In this document: positions 54,327 through 64,000 of the stretch, piece after piece
How positions within the stretch are numbered: position 1 is the stretch's first letter
Layout of the letters: every line of letters begins with the position of its first letter
NCBI GenBank assembly: GCA_020747065.1
Contig: JAGMVK010000004.1
Location: 2,294,001-2,358,000, forward strand
From: Cadophora sp. MPI-SDFR-AT-0126
Taxonomy: Eukaryota; Ascomycota; Leotiomycetes; Helotiales; Ploettnerulaceae
Direction of reading: 5' to 3'
DNA length: 64,000 nucleotides
Translations under genes and position numbers: made by a program
The notes under the pieces: model-generated
Database searches by the model: none
Told to the model about the DNA's origin: nothing
Seen by the model: the letters and a program-made list of their open reading frames with translations, nothing else

Positions 54327-55283
54327 TCACTGTATCTTCAGCGGAAGGCTCTGAATTGATAGCTTGTCACAATGAGCTGCCGACGCATTGCCTTCGCTTT
54401 CTTCAACATCCCTCATGACTTCATCCTCAACACCCGACTCAGCGTTATCTTTCGCTATTTTGTGGAGACTGCGTAGGGGATGTCCTTGGGAAGAAGACTC
54501 TTGAGTAGTGCCCTCCATTTCTGTGTTTTCATGGTTCGAAACCTGGCCCGCGTATGCTTTGAAGTCGAAGAATTCCTCGAGTGCCTCATCAGCCATGATT
54601 TTGGCAGCTTCGATGAATATTCTGTGGTTGTAGCCTGCAGAGAACATTTTGCATCCTTCTTGTTTCCGATGTAGTGGAATCAAAGAGCGATTGTCTGTTT
54701 CGGCAGCTGCTTGTGCTGGGTTACGAGCATGCAGCGATTTTGATTGACTTGAAGTATGGCTTTCAGAAGAATTAGGATTAATTACAGCCGAATCAGTGGA
54801 CGTAAATTGAGCGGGCGAAGTGAAACCCTGAGGTTCGAGTCCACTCAAAGCGATATCCAGCGATTGGGTCTGGGCTGGAAACTGCATGCCGTTCGGCGGT
54901 GGAACGAGATCGAGTGATGTTGCCGTGTCCAAGCCATCCTGAGTCTGAGAAGTGAATCCATCCTCAACGTTGACAGTAATTTTTGTCGAGACTTGTTCAT
55001 TCAAAGCATATGGCGCTGGTAGATCGACATGCTTGGAAAAGCCAGGAGGACTGATGTGGTGGCTGAGGGTGCTTTCATGGTTGGATGATATAGTAGATGG
55101 CACAGCAAGATACGATGAACCAGAGGGAAGGATGCATTGAGGATTTGACCAGCCAGAGGATCCCTGGACAAGTTCAGATGAGGGGTTGGTAGAACTTTCT
55201 GGCGCTGTCGAAGACACGTCTGGCAAGATCGGAAGGCTAGATCGACGAGTAACCATAGCTACTTTCGATGGCTGGTCGGCCAT
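54327..55283 (-). CDS. disordered Ser-rich orphan protein
   Basis: The frame is open from a GTG at 55298, but the first ATG is at 55283, giving 318 aa. The first 200 residues are Ser/Pro/Thr-rich. Around residues 208-240 a helical block (AGYNHRIFIEAAKIMADEAL, EEFFDFKAYAGQ) is the only part likely to fold. The rest is acidic. No domain was recognised. It lies in tandem with the preceding minus-strand orphan. Confidence 0.5.
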   Translation of the reverse strand: MADQPSKVAMVTRRSSLPILPDVSSTAPESSTNPSSELVQGSSGWSNPQCILPSGSSYLAVPSTISSNHESTLSHHISPPGFSKHVDLPAPYALNEQVSTKITVNVEDGFTSQTQDGLDTATSLDLVPPPNGMQFPAQTQSLDIALSGLEPQGFTSPAQFTSTDSAVINPNSSESHTSSQSKSLHARNPAQAAAETDNRSLIPLHRKQEGCKMFSAGYNHRIFIEAAKIMADEALEEFFDFKAYAGQVSNHENTEMEGTTQESSSQGHPLRSLHKIAKDNAESGVEDEVMRDVEESEGNASAAHCDKLSIQSLPLKIQ

Positions 55284-55298
55284 AGCTACGACTAGCAC

Positions 55299-55764
55299 TA
55301 GATCGATTACCCACGTCGTAAAGTCCTTGGCCGAAAGACGGTGACTTGAATCAAGATCTAACAGAAATGGATTTGAGGGAAAAGTGCTAACAGAGATGAT
55401 GTACGAAAACGGGCGGTATCAATCTATCAGGCATAAATTTCCTTTCTGAGACCTTTTGTAGTCAGGCACGAAGTCATTCATCAACAATTCAATGACTTTT
55501 CCACCATAGGCAGTCATTACTCATGAGGTGGCAATAAACGGCATTTGGTGTACACCAGACTGTGTTCACAGAAGCCCTGCTCTCATGTACCAATGAAGTA
55601 CACTTTGGTAGTTAACCGAAATTATGCACGTATTTTTGAAGATGCAGGCAGTTGAAAATACAGGAGCCAACCTTTCGATAACTCCTCGCTACTTCTCCCG
55701 ATTCCCAAGTATGACCACTGCACTTCTCTCAAATTCTCTGGCCCCTTTTTCTGCGAATCTGGTT
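55299..55764. other. intergenic
   Basis: Spacer between two orphan genes. No gene was recognised. Confidence 0.5.
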
Positions 55765-56604
55765 CTAGACCCTTGGCTCTACTGGCTCTCTAACAGACTT
55801 TCTCCTAGATGAAGCCTTGATCTTTCGCTTCTTCGGGGGAGCGTCCAATTCTTCTCGATCCTCCAAATCCTTTTCGGCTCCTGCAGGTTCTTCTCTCGAA
55901 CGCTTCCGATAGTTGCTATTGATGGGCTTGATTGATTCTCCACAGAATCCCGTCTCGAGTCTGTCGTCTGTACCGTCATGATTAGTCTTGAGAGGTTCAA
56001 AAGGTGCCACGGCCGTGTCATTTTCAAGCTTTCTTGTGTTATCTGTCACCCAAGATTGGAGAGTGTCCAGATTGAGGACCCAATTTTGCTTCTTCTTGGA
56101 AAGTCCCCTGTTCCTACCCGTCATCTCACAGTACGCATCCAGAACCCCGAACTTGAAGAGCTTCTTGGAGTCGTTCTCGTTCCTGTCAGTGAAGGCCATG
56201 TGGATCTGGAACATGGTGAAGATCCTATCAACGCTCAGATCGGCTCCATTGTACAAAGAGCAGAAGCTGTTCATGATCCAGCCCCATTGCTGATGGCCTC
56301 CGATGGTGCTGTAATCGATCGACATCTTGGTCTCCCATCGATGCTTGAAGCACCAGTCTAGCTCTGCTTTATGCAGTACTGTGAGATCTGGTAAAGCATC
56401 ATCTGAGAGACTACCGGCGACGAGGATGATGGGACAGTTCCTCGGGATACATCATAACCTTGACTGGCTCTGGTGTGTTGGAGAGAAGTCGGGTCACGAC
56501 CTCAATAACAGACTCTTTGAAGGTGTTAGTGTTAACCACATGATACGTAGAGGTTTCAAGGTAGGAAAGGGAGACTCGCTGGCTTCTTCGGGGCTCAATT
56601 GATG
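55765..56604 (-). pseudogene. orphan gene with apparent frameshifts
   Basis: The intact 3' part (56325 to 55765, 186 codons from ATG) encodes a folded-looking region (SIDYSTIGGHQQWGWIMNSF, DRIFTMFQIHMAFTDRNEND) and a nuclear-signal tail (PPKKRKIKASSRRKS). The same frame extends upstream to about 56450 (PIILVAGSLSDDALPD, LDWCFKHRWETK) without an ATG, then meets a stop. Before it, a frame one base away encodes TSTYHVVNTNTFKESVIEVV and PEPVKVMMYPEEL. An ATG at 56604 opens a third frame. No GT..AG pair explains the shifts, so indels or assembly errors are likely. If only the 186-codon part is expressed it could still be a gene. Confidence 0.45.
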
Positions 56605-57292
56605 AGACATGTCGACTGTTGGGGTGTGTCTTGGAGTTTGATGGAAGTGAGAAGTGTTGTTATGGAGTAAATCGAAAGTGGTAGCGCCGTGGATCGGTGT
56701 TTTAATGGCGATGGCAATGTCGATTTACTTGGGTTTGCTGTTTCAGAGTAAGGAGTTGAGTCTGCTGAAGATGCGGTACAGGTGCAACTGTTTCTGATTT
56801 TTGTGGGATTCTCTGTGAAGATTTATTCAGATAAAAGGAGTCTGCCCAAATATGTGAAGCTGTTTGAAAACTTGACTATCGAGATGCACTGCAGATGGGA
56901 AATCACTGACAATACGGTCCATCGACAATACGACCGAGTGACAATATGAACACGCGCCGTATTGTTGCTGCCAAGACCTTAAGCGAGAATGTAAACAGAC
57001 AGCGCACGCTTCGCGAAGTGGACTCGGCTTGAACAAGCCGGTCACTAAGCAATCTCAGCCATATGGTATTGTAGGATCATTTTCACAGGGAATCTATGAA
57101 GTAATTGATGTGAGAACCTAGTCCTTACGATTCGGGTGTTTGTCACAAAAAGAAGTACAGAAACTCGACCGTACCGTAGTATATCCGGATGGAGACTTCA
57201 TCCCACAAATCCAAATGCCGAGGAGCTCTGCAGATACACTCTGAGAACATTTCTCTGATGAAAAATCTCCGCTGGTATAAGCTATTTATCAT
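56605..57292. other. intergenic
   Basis: Upstream region of the frameshifted orphan; no gene was recognised. Confidence 0.45.
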
Positions 57293-58682
57293 TCAATTGT
57301 CCACTGCAGTAATCCTCGCTCTCAAACAGCTCTCCTTCGCGACGGTATGCTTCGCCAAATTCCCGAATTGCGGGGCATCCTTCAGGAGGCAATCGCCATA
57401 AGTTGACTCTGCATAGTCTTCTACAAATCCTTTCGGGCAACCATTTTTCATCTCTTCATTCAATACCACAGCTTCGACCAATAAACTCATCGGTACCTCT
57501 AGGTCGTCCGAGTCATTCACGTCACATTCACTCTCGACCTTGTATTGATTTGCTGCCACAACCGTGTTTGTACCAAGAGTAAATGGAGATCTGGTCCTTC
57601 TCTTCTCCTTTTTCTCTCGGATCGTACGGGAACGAAGACCTCCTTGAAGGTGGAGTTCGAAACGAGCACGTTGCAAAATCTGTGCGGGAGAATCCGGGAT
57701 ACGGTGATCGCTTGCGATTCTATGTTCCTCGATTGCCTCAAGGCGAGCCTGCTTCTGGAATGGATTTTCGTAGATATCGAGCATTTGCTCCCAACGTCGC
57801 TGCAAGGACTCACTTTGTCTTGCAAGCCACCCTCGGAGCTGTGGATAGCGGGGTATGAGAGCCTCGGGATGGAGATCCGTAAAAAATGTGACCAGAAGCT
57901 GATCCTCATGAAGGAGAAATTCTCTTTCGGAATGTCCTTTTGGGTGATGCTCACATGTTTTGAAGCCTTGCGTGGTTTGAGGATTTTTGAGTGATTTTAT
58001 TGCCGGCCGGTAGGAGATGCCGTGCTTTGTGACGGCTGGCAGCTGTGTTCCGCGAGCGTGATGACCCAGGATTGCGAGGGGCTTGATGCTCAGTTGATGT
58101 TTTACTCGAGTGACTGGTCAAAGTTGACTCAGACTTAGTCGACTTCTGCTTCGTATTTTCAGACGAGTAGCAAGGTTGCCGAGCTTGATTGATATCCTTG
58201 GACTGCAGGGGAACTCTGACCTTTACGGCAGGGAGCTCACGGGTGCTCAAGGATTTGTTCCTGCTTTCGACGAGGCTACTCATCCCATAAGTACTTGTTT
58301 CAATGAGATGGTCATCTCTCCGAGCTATTTCTTATCAGTAAGAGAATTAGGTTTGAGGTGATCGTTTGGAACCTTACCCCAGACAACTTCGTCCCGAGGA
58401 TCTTTGAGTGTACGTAAGCCTTCAGGCTTGTCTCCACCCACAAGTAGAGTCTGATTCTTTGGTATGGAATGATGATATTGGTCCCCTTCCGCCCGACCGA
58501 CATTGAGATGCCTGTGACCACCTGGTTCGTGCTGTGCGTCATCGGCATTTCAACCACCCAGTGAAGCCATATCCGTCGAAATCGTTCTGGCTCTGTAAGT
58601 CTGTCGATGACCAGGTGATGGTGTCTACCTTGGACAGCTTCGACTTCGAAGTGCCGAGTGCATCTTCACTAACTGGTCTCAT
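57293..58682 (-). pseudogene. orphan gene in three shifted frames
   Basis: Three successive minus-strand frames look coding. (1) From ATG 58682 a Ser/Lys-rich start reaches GYGFTGWLK, then shifts by one base near 58548 to a frame ending LLVGGDKPEGLRTLKDPRDE, next to a GTAAGG donor. (2) After that intron, RDDHLIETSTYGMSSLVESR runs on as a disordered region to about 58000. (3) One base out of phase, REFLLHEDQLLVTFFTDLHP and WLARQSESLQRRWEQMLDIY lead to the stop at 57293. The last part alone is about 270 codons open. No known domain was recognised. Single-base slips or undetected introns would explain the pattern. Confidence 0.45.
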
Positions 58683-59216
58683 TCTTGCGCGTTGGTTTGT
58701 GGAAAGTCAATCAAATGAATCACGTGTTGCAAAATGGTTCTATCATTCAAGTAAAGAGTTGACTTGGTGAATCCACTGATAGCTGCCACTACCCAGTTTC
58801 AGTTTCACTGCGGCGTAAGTGTGACTTCCAAGAATCGGAAAATGCCCAACGCAGCTCATGGGATAAGATTTTTGAGTGATTTGGTGGCGACAAAATCCAC
58901 TTAACAAGGATCAGAAGCCGAAGTTAAAAAAGGCTAGTGTGTTGCGATGTAATAGAAAACTTAAAAAGAAAACTAAATGAACAATGCAGCTGTCTTCAGC
59001 TCTTACGTTCTATTCCACAATCAAAATTCAAAACACGTCCATTCTAAACAAATATCAAACTTTCGGGACAGCAGCCAGGCCTCGTTGGTGAAAATGATTT
59101 CGGCATGATATTCCTGATCCGAAAAAAAAAATCACAGGCTCCACAACGAGACACCTCAGATAGTACAACAGAATTCTCAGTGATGCATCGATCTAAGTTC
59201 GTGCAGAGTAGCCGAC
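58683..59216. other. intergenic
   Basis: It holds the upstream region of the shifted orphan and the 3' flank of the secreted protein gene. No gene was recognised. Confidence 0.5.
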
Positions 59217-59950
59217 CTAGCATAAATCTGCGTTGCAGTCGGATCTAAAGAGAAGGCATGTTAGCGACTTTCCTTCTTGAACTGTTTCTCGAAGAGGAAA
59301 CTCGGCGTCTGAGCCTGCAGCTGACTTACTTGAATCTCCAACCAGCAGTGTCGCTCTCGCCTCCATAGTCGCAGCCGTGGATCTCTGCAGCAAGTCTCTT
59401 GTAGCAGTCGTCGGAATTGAGGGTAAAACCCGTGACGCCATTCAGGTTGGTGATTGCGAAGTTGAAACTGCCGTGTCCTCTGTTGACGCACTTTTTGATT
59501 GGTAATTTAGTATAATTCTTCTTTGGGTCTGCGATGAGAAGAAAGAGGATGATAGAGCGGTGTAATGGCAAAATATGATGATAGAGAGGGGACAGGGAAG
59601 GTTGGGGAGGGTAGAGCTGGAAGGAAACATACCAAGGTGGCTGGGTATGGGGACTCCCAGTAGGGCTTGAAGAACACCTAGGACTCAAGTCAGAGGTTGC
59701 CAACAAAACGACATAGAATATCCGCAATAAGCAGCTGAATGTGATGCAACGGCAAGGGGTCGGTATTTACATCTTCAAATTTCCCCTGGACGTGTTTGCC
59801 GTCTGCTTCGTATCCATAGCAGGCTCGCCTGATGTGATAATATGCCTCTTCCTTGTATTCGGGACATTTGTCTCCTTCCTCACTGAAGCATGTGGCGGCG
59901 ACTGTTGATGCATACACTGCTGCGATGATGACTGGAGTGAAACGGACCAT
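59217..59950 (-). CDS. small secreted protein with eight cysteines
   Basis: Model: complement(join(59217..59244,59330..59490,59633..59677,59771..59950)), 137 aa. A signal peptide (FTPVIIAAVYASTVAATC) is followed by a mature protein with cysteines in ATC, KCP, RAC, CVNRG, DDC, HGC, SDC and a final LC. The pattern DDCYKRLAAEIHGC then GGES..GWRFKSDCNADLC is shared by many secreted proteins of plant-associated fungi, usually with DPN-x-G-x-C at the end. The second exon has 45 nt and the last 28 nt. The introns are 85-142 nt, and the total is an exact codon multiple. Function is unknown; an effector-like or wall-related role is a guess. Confidence 0.85.
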
Positions 59951-61362
59951 TTTTGCGGATGAATCGTTGAATGGTGATCAGAGAATGGAAAAAGGAGGTT
60001 GGATGGATGACCATTGAAGATGAAAATCTCTACTCAATATATAGCTGGTCGTTATCTCAAGCAAAGACAATTAAGGGGGCACACGGTCCGGCAGGATGTG
60101 GTTCCTGGAAGCAGGAACGACCATGATTTCCGTGAACGTGCATACTTCTGGGCTATGTTCTACATTTTTTAGCTTGTTCAGTACCACCCATCGTTTCACA
60201 ATATCCAATGGGAACAATTGGTGCGTAATGTATCAATCTTTCTCCAAAGGCTTAGCACTATTTCCTGAAGTGAGGTGGTCGTCCCCACATCCTGAAGGCT
60301 TCGCTTAAATGAAGACAGCCTCAACATGGTGCTGAATCGTGGCTGTCCGCCTGAGTGGCTGAGACGGATCTTAATGTTTCGGTGTTATTTAAATGGTATC
60401 AATTAAAAATGACGTGATATTTGATAGTCAGTGCGGTTTGTCCGAGGTAAGCATCTTTATCCCACGGAGAATTACGATTCTCTGATTTTGAGTGGCTAGC
60501 TCAGCCCCGCAGGACGCGGCTATAATCAAGTAACTTCAAAAACCCTGGTCAAGTCCACAAAAATAGCTCTGGAAACAAAGCGTTTCTTCAATTAAGTGGG
60601 CTTCGCAGACGTTTTGCTATTTCTTGGACTCTTTAACTTTGTAGTCGAAAATGAAAGGGGGCCGCTTGCTAACCAATTCAGCTGCGGCCGGTACTGTAGC
60701 AACAGAACGATTTATTTTGTGCATTGCTCAGATAACGACTAGGCCTAGATGAGAAGCTCGGGCGAGAGGAGTTGCTATCATCAGTTTTGCTTAAGAGAGG
60801 ATTGTGAACTACTCCGTCCAAAAAAGATTGTCACATTGCGGGCCAGTCCTTGTCAGACTGAAAGACAAGAACCCCTAACATGGCTGGCTCTTGGCAAGAA
60901 TCTGATCTCCAGCGAGGAAGAAGTGGTCAGAGAAAGAGCAACATACTGCTCTCATGAATGAGTCATTACTGTTGCTAAAGATGGAGTTACGGGATTGTGG
61001 ATCTGGAACCTCGCTTTGGAAGTCCGCTCGTGTATGATGACTGTTCTATTAAAACTCAGCAGACCCTGGTTTTATAGCTCACTAGAATTGAGCAGAGTGA
61101 ATTGGCCTGAATGGGGAGAGTGGTAGGAGTGGCTGAGGCTTAGGTTCTGTCTTGATTTTATTTTGTATCGAAAAATCCACTCCAATGGGCAAGGCAATGG
61201 CTTCGAATAGATCAGAGCATGCATGTACTTTCCCATCTCCCCGTAGATAGTACTTTTCTCATTGATCAGTCGAACTCTCTTGAAGAACCTGAATCAGACC
61301 GTCAGACGACAGGGCCTTGAAATGTAGCTCCTTATTTTCTCCTATCTGTTCATACCAGTCAA
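59951..61362. other. 1.4-kb intergenic region
   Basis: It contains the promoter of the secreted protein gene and the 3' flank of the Zn2Cys6 gene. No gene or full RNA was recognised. Confidence 0.45.
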
Positions 61363-63796
61363 CTAAAACGACCCAAACATATCCCCTTGGGCCACCCCGT
61401 CTCCAAAGTGGAAATTTGAATCCGCAAAGACCTGCTGCTGATAGCCGACCCAGAATGGGGTATCAAACTCATTCTCACCCAGCTGGCCATGGCCCGCCTC
61501 CGCAGTACCCGCAAGCGAAGATATACTATTCTCCCACGTTAGATCGGCCTCAAGCTCCGAGAAGTACCGACTTGAACCCGTTGTTACGGGAGCTTCGGTA
61601 TGTGAAGTAGATGTTGTAGCGGTCTCCCCCCAATCTCCCGATACAGGAATAGAATCCATCTTCCTCTCCTCATACTTATCTTTTATGGCCTGGTAACAGG
61701 AGCGAATGATTCCAATCCCCGACGCCGCCAACTCATTCTCCTTCTCAATCATCCCAAGCATTCCCATTGCAAGCTGAACAGCCAGCATACTCCTCCGAAG
61801 CACAGCCAAATCCTCACAAGGATAAACGGATATGATAGTTGACAGAACGATGGACGCATCGATACTGAAAAACGCGTTCCCAAAATACGCATAATGGTTC
61901 TTGTCAATGACCTCGAAAAATCGCTGTTGAGAATCCAGGACATTGAGCGCAGATTCTTGTGCCCGCTGTCGACTCTGCAAGGATTTCCCGATGTGCGGTC
62001 TGTGGAGCGCGAGGAGAAGCGAGTAGATCATCGTATGGATTTTCGCGCGCTGGCGTGGGATGACGGACATTTGGAGATCCCATGAACGGTCTGGATTATC
62101 GGGTCGTAGGACAGGAGGGAGGGTGTCTGATAAGGAGATGGTTTCGGAGTGTAGCCGCTGTACGACGTTGTAGTCTCTCAGACCTCGCTTGTCAGCTCCC
62201 GAGTCGCGGATGTCATTGATTTTCTGTGAGAGAGCGCGAATGAAGAGGTTCATAGAGATGGAGGAATATGCTCTGTCCCTGTCTGATGCGAAGCTTTGCG
62301 CCATACTTGGGTGGATGCTGTTTATGTCTTCGGGGATGTCGTAGTCGATTGGTGGCTCGGCATTGCAGTCAATCGAATTGATTAGTCTTGGTCGGCCGAG
62401 GATAATCGACATGTTGCTTATGGTATTAGCGGGGGGGTTGGATCAAATTAAAAGGTGAGACGGTACCTGTCCCATATGAACACGTTTGCCCACACTCTCC
62501 TCTTCCACTCTCTGTGCCAGAACTCTTGCGGCAATAGGTCCGCGAGAGGTCTCTCCTGCTGATGTAAGTTCAAGTCCTGGGCTTTTCTGGTTGATATTAG
62601 ATTGGGATCGGGATTGGACTTCGAGGTTGTTTAGCTCAACTAACCGAACGGAATCACTCAAAGCATGCCATGCCTGCGCACCGCGACCACAATTCTTCAG
62701 CCATGCGGCCCTGATCAGATCATGCACCACAGCCGTAATGCAATTATCCCGGTTCCCAAGAAGCTGGATGATCTCAACTCCAGCGTTGCTATACCTCAAC
62801 GAAAGTCTTTGGGAAGTCGTACCGAGAGACTGCTCGAGCTTACAACCCCGCGGCAGATATTGGAGAACGGTCGCAAGGACCTGGAAGAGAACTGCTGGGA
62901 AGTATTTCAGAGTAGCGGACATGGACTCCATGCTCGCGGACCGGGAAGTCTTAGATGTAAATCGTCGAAATTCTTGGAGGTCGGCGTAGAAGTATTGCGG
63001 CTCTATAATCCCGTATATCCTATAGACTTAATTGGTTTGGTTTCGTGAGCTGGGATCAATCGAGACATACCAATGCACATCGGAGATATAGATGGATACT
63101 AGCTCGTCGATGATATTTGAGGGAGGGAGCTCAGACACTAGCTGCCAGTACTTTTGAGTAATCGCATTTCCCGGGTCCCAGCAAGACACTGGGCTTTTCT
63201 GGGTCTCTGGAATCTGAAAGATCTGGCAAATTTAGAGACTTGAAGAAACCGATAAGGAAATTGAATTACCCTATCAGCTTCCATGAAAGCATTGCTGTTA
63301 CTGACAGATGAGTAGCCAAACTGGTCTCGGACATCACCATTGCTGGATGCAACAACATGGCTTTTCTCTTCTGTGCTGGGTGAGATGCGGCCGATGCTCG
63401 TACTAGGTGGAGCATTCCTGTTTCCCAGATCAGTAGAAATCCTAGGGTAAGTATCTGCATCCCACAAAATCTCATTCATCCATTCACCGGCGTGTTCAAA
63501 CAGCACAACTAGTGCTCGGATGAATGGACTCACCCGAAAGATGCATCATACACACATTCGTGTGCCACTTTTCGGGCCACACAATTGTTACAGGGTCTGC
63601 GACGGTTGCACTAAATGGGATAAGTCAGCCGTCAGTCTTGTCTTCGGCCGTCCGAATTAACGGGCGGGCATGAGACGAATCCGAATTGCACCTTCTGTTT
63701 GCGCCGATAGCAGTTCGAGCACGACGTTATGGTGCGTTTCCTTGGGATCAATCCCTGCTGCTGTGGTTGTGCTTGTGCCTCCATCACTGTTGACAT
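61363..63796 (-). CDS. Zn2Cys6 transcription factor with Fungal_trans domain
   Basis: Model: complement(join(61363..62416,62467..62581,62658..63019,63071..63213,63270..63417,63534..63610,63692..63796)), 667 aa. Residues 26-54 hold C-x2-C-x6-C-x5-C-x2-C-x8-C (begins CSNCYRRKQKC), split by an 81-nt intron after the first two cysteines. The middle homology region includes AAWLKNCGRGAQAWHAL, EWKRRVWANVFIWDSNMSII and LGRPR. That block requires an intron at 62582-62657 (donor GTGATT) and one at 62417-62466; the first of these is the least certain junction. The C-terminal 250 residues follow the usual helical pattern. It is a nuclear regulator of unknown targets, with no adjacent cluster. Confidence 0.88.
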
Positions 63797-64000
63797 TTGG
63801 TTTGATTTCTTGAAGAATAAAAACTGGATATGGAAGACTCTTCAGAACAACAAAGACGGGAAATACAAGCCTTGTCGCGCACGGCGTCCAGAGTTTGTTT
63901 GCAACGGTCCGAGTTCCACGTTGAGGCTGAGATTAGGCAGCTTGCAGTAGCGTTCTTTAGGGCTGCCGCTGCTCGAATCTTCTCGTCTAAACTTCTAAAA
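63797..64000. other. 5' flank of the Zn2Cys6 gene
   Basis: 204 bp to the window edge. Only the upstream region of the minus-strand regulator was recognised. Confidence 0.4.

Noticed and set aside
60351..60400. Sequence resembling the 5' half of a tRNA (CCTGAGTGGCTGAGACGG)
   Set aside because: No matching acceptor 3' strand, T-arm or anticodon arm follows, so no cloverleaf can be built.
49716..63796. Secondary-metabolite cluster suggested by two regulators
   Set aside because: No PKS, NRPS, terpene synthase, P450 or transporter lies between the two transcription-factor genes.

Overview
The window is nuclear DNA of a filamentous ascomycete. The genes carry short introns of about 45-110 nt with GT..AG ends and CTAAC/CTGAC-like branch sites. 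The protein families are typical of moulds: a Zn2Cys6 regulator, an AA9 LPMO, a tyrosinase, a HeLo domain, an OrsD-type regulator and small secreted cysteine-rich proteins. The gene set would suit a plant-associated or saprotrophic fungus, possibly a leotiomycete, but the class is a guess. No operons, CRISPR arrays, ribosome binding sites or phage features were seen. Several ORF starts in this window are TTG or GTG and are not real eukaryotic starts. Where I could, I rebuilt exon structures and checked that exon lengths add up to whole codons.

Layout, 1-29 kb (mostly intact genes): the 3' part of a proline/serine-rich protein; a vacuolar dipeptidyl aminopeptidase (dapB, with a short last exon); a locus of unclear status at 5.4-6.2 kb; tRNA-Thr(UGU); a single-pass membrane protein; a 287-bp TA-flanked MITE; a short-chain dehydrogenase; an MFS sugar porter with CreA-like sites upstream; a cryptic small secreted protein; a large charged orphan; RPB7; an MPO1-like (DUF962) protein; a Cys/Arg-rich orphan; a CE1 esterase divergent from an AA9 LPMO; and a 12-cysteine secreted protein.

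Layout, 30-50 kb: two divergent zinc-ribbon paralogues, one intact and one with four in-frame stops; a GFA-family gene with a paralogue about 14 kb away; a secreted tyrosinase; an NTF2-like protein; and a gene that appears to combine a HeLo domain, Spa2-homology repeats and a Ste50-like Ras-association domain. A neighbour of that gene is broken by a 13-bp tandem duplication.

Layout, 50-64 kb: an OrsD-like regulator, a small Myb/SANT frame, several disordered or frame-broken orphan genes on the minus strand, an 8-cysteine secreted protein, and a seven-exon Zn2Cys6 transcription factor.

How the parts relate: the CE1/AA9 pair and the sugar porter fit plant-polymer use under carbon catabolite control. 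The secreted cysteine-rich proteins and tyrosinase fit interaction with other organisms. RPB7, MPO1, dapB and the tRNA are housekeeping genes. The most unusual material is the HeLo-SHD-RA gene and the zinc-ribbon pair, whose damaged member holds its reading frame across four stops, all of them UAG or UGA.
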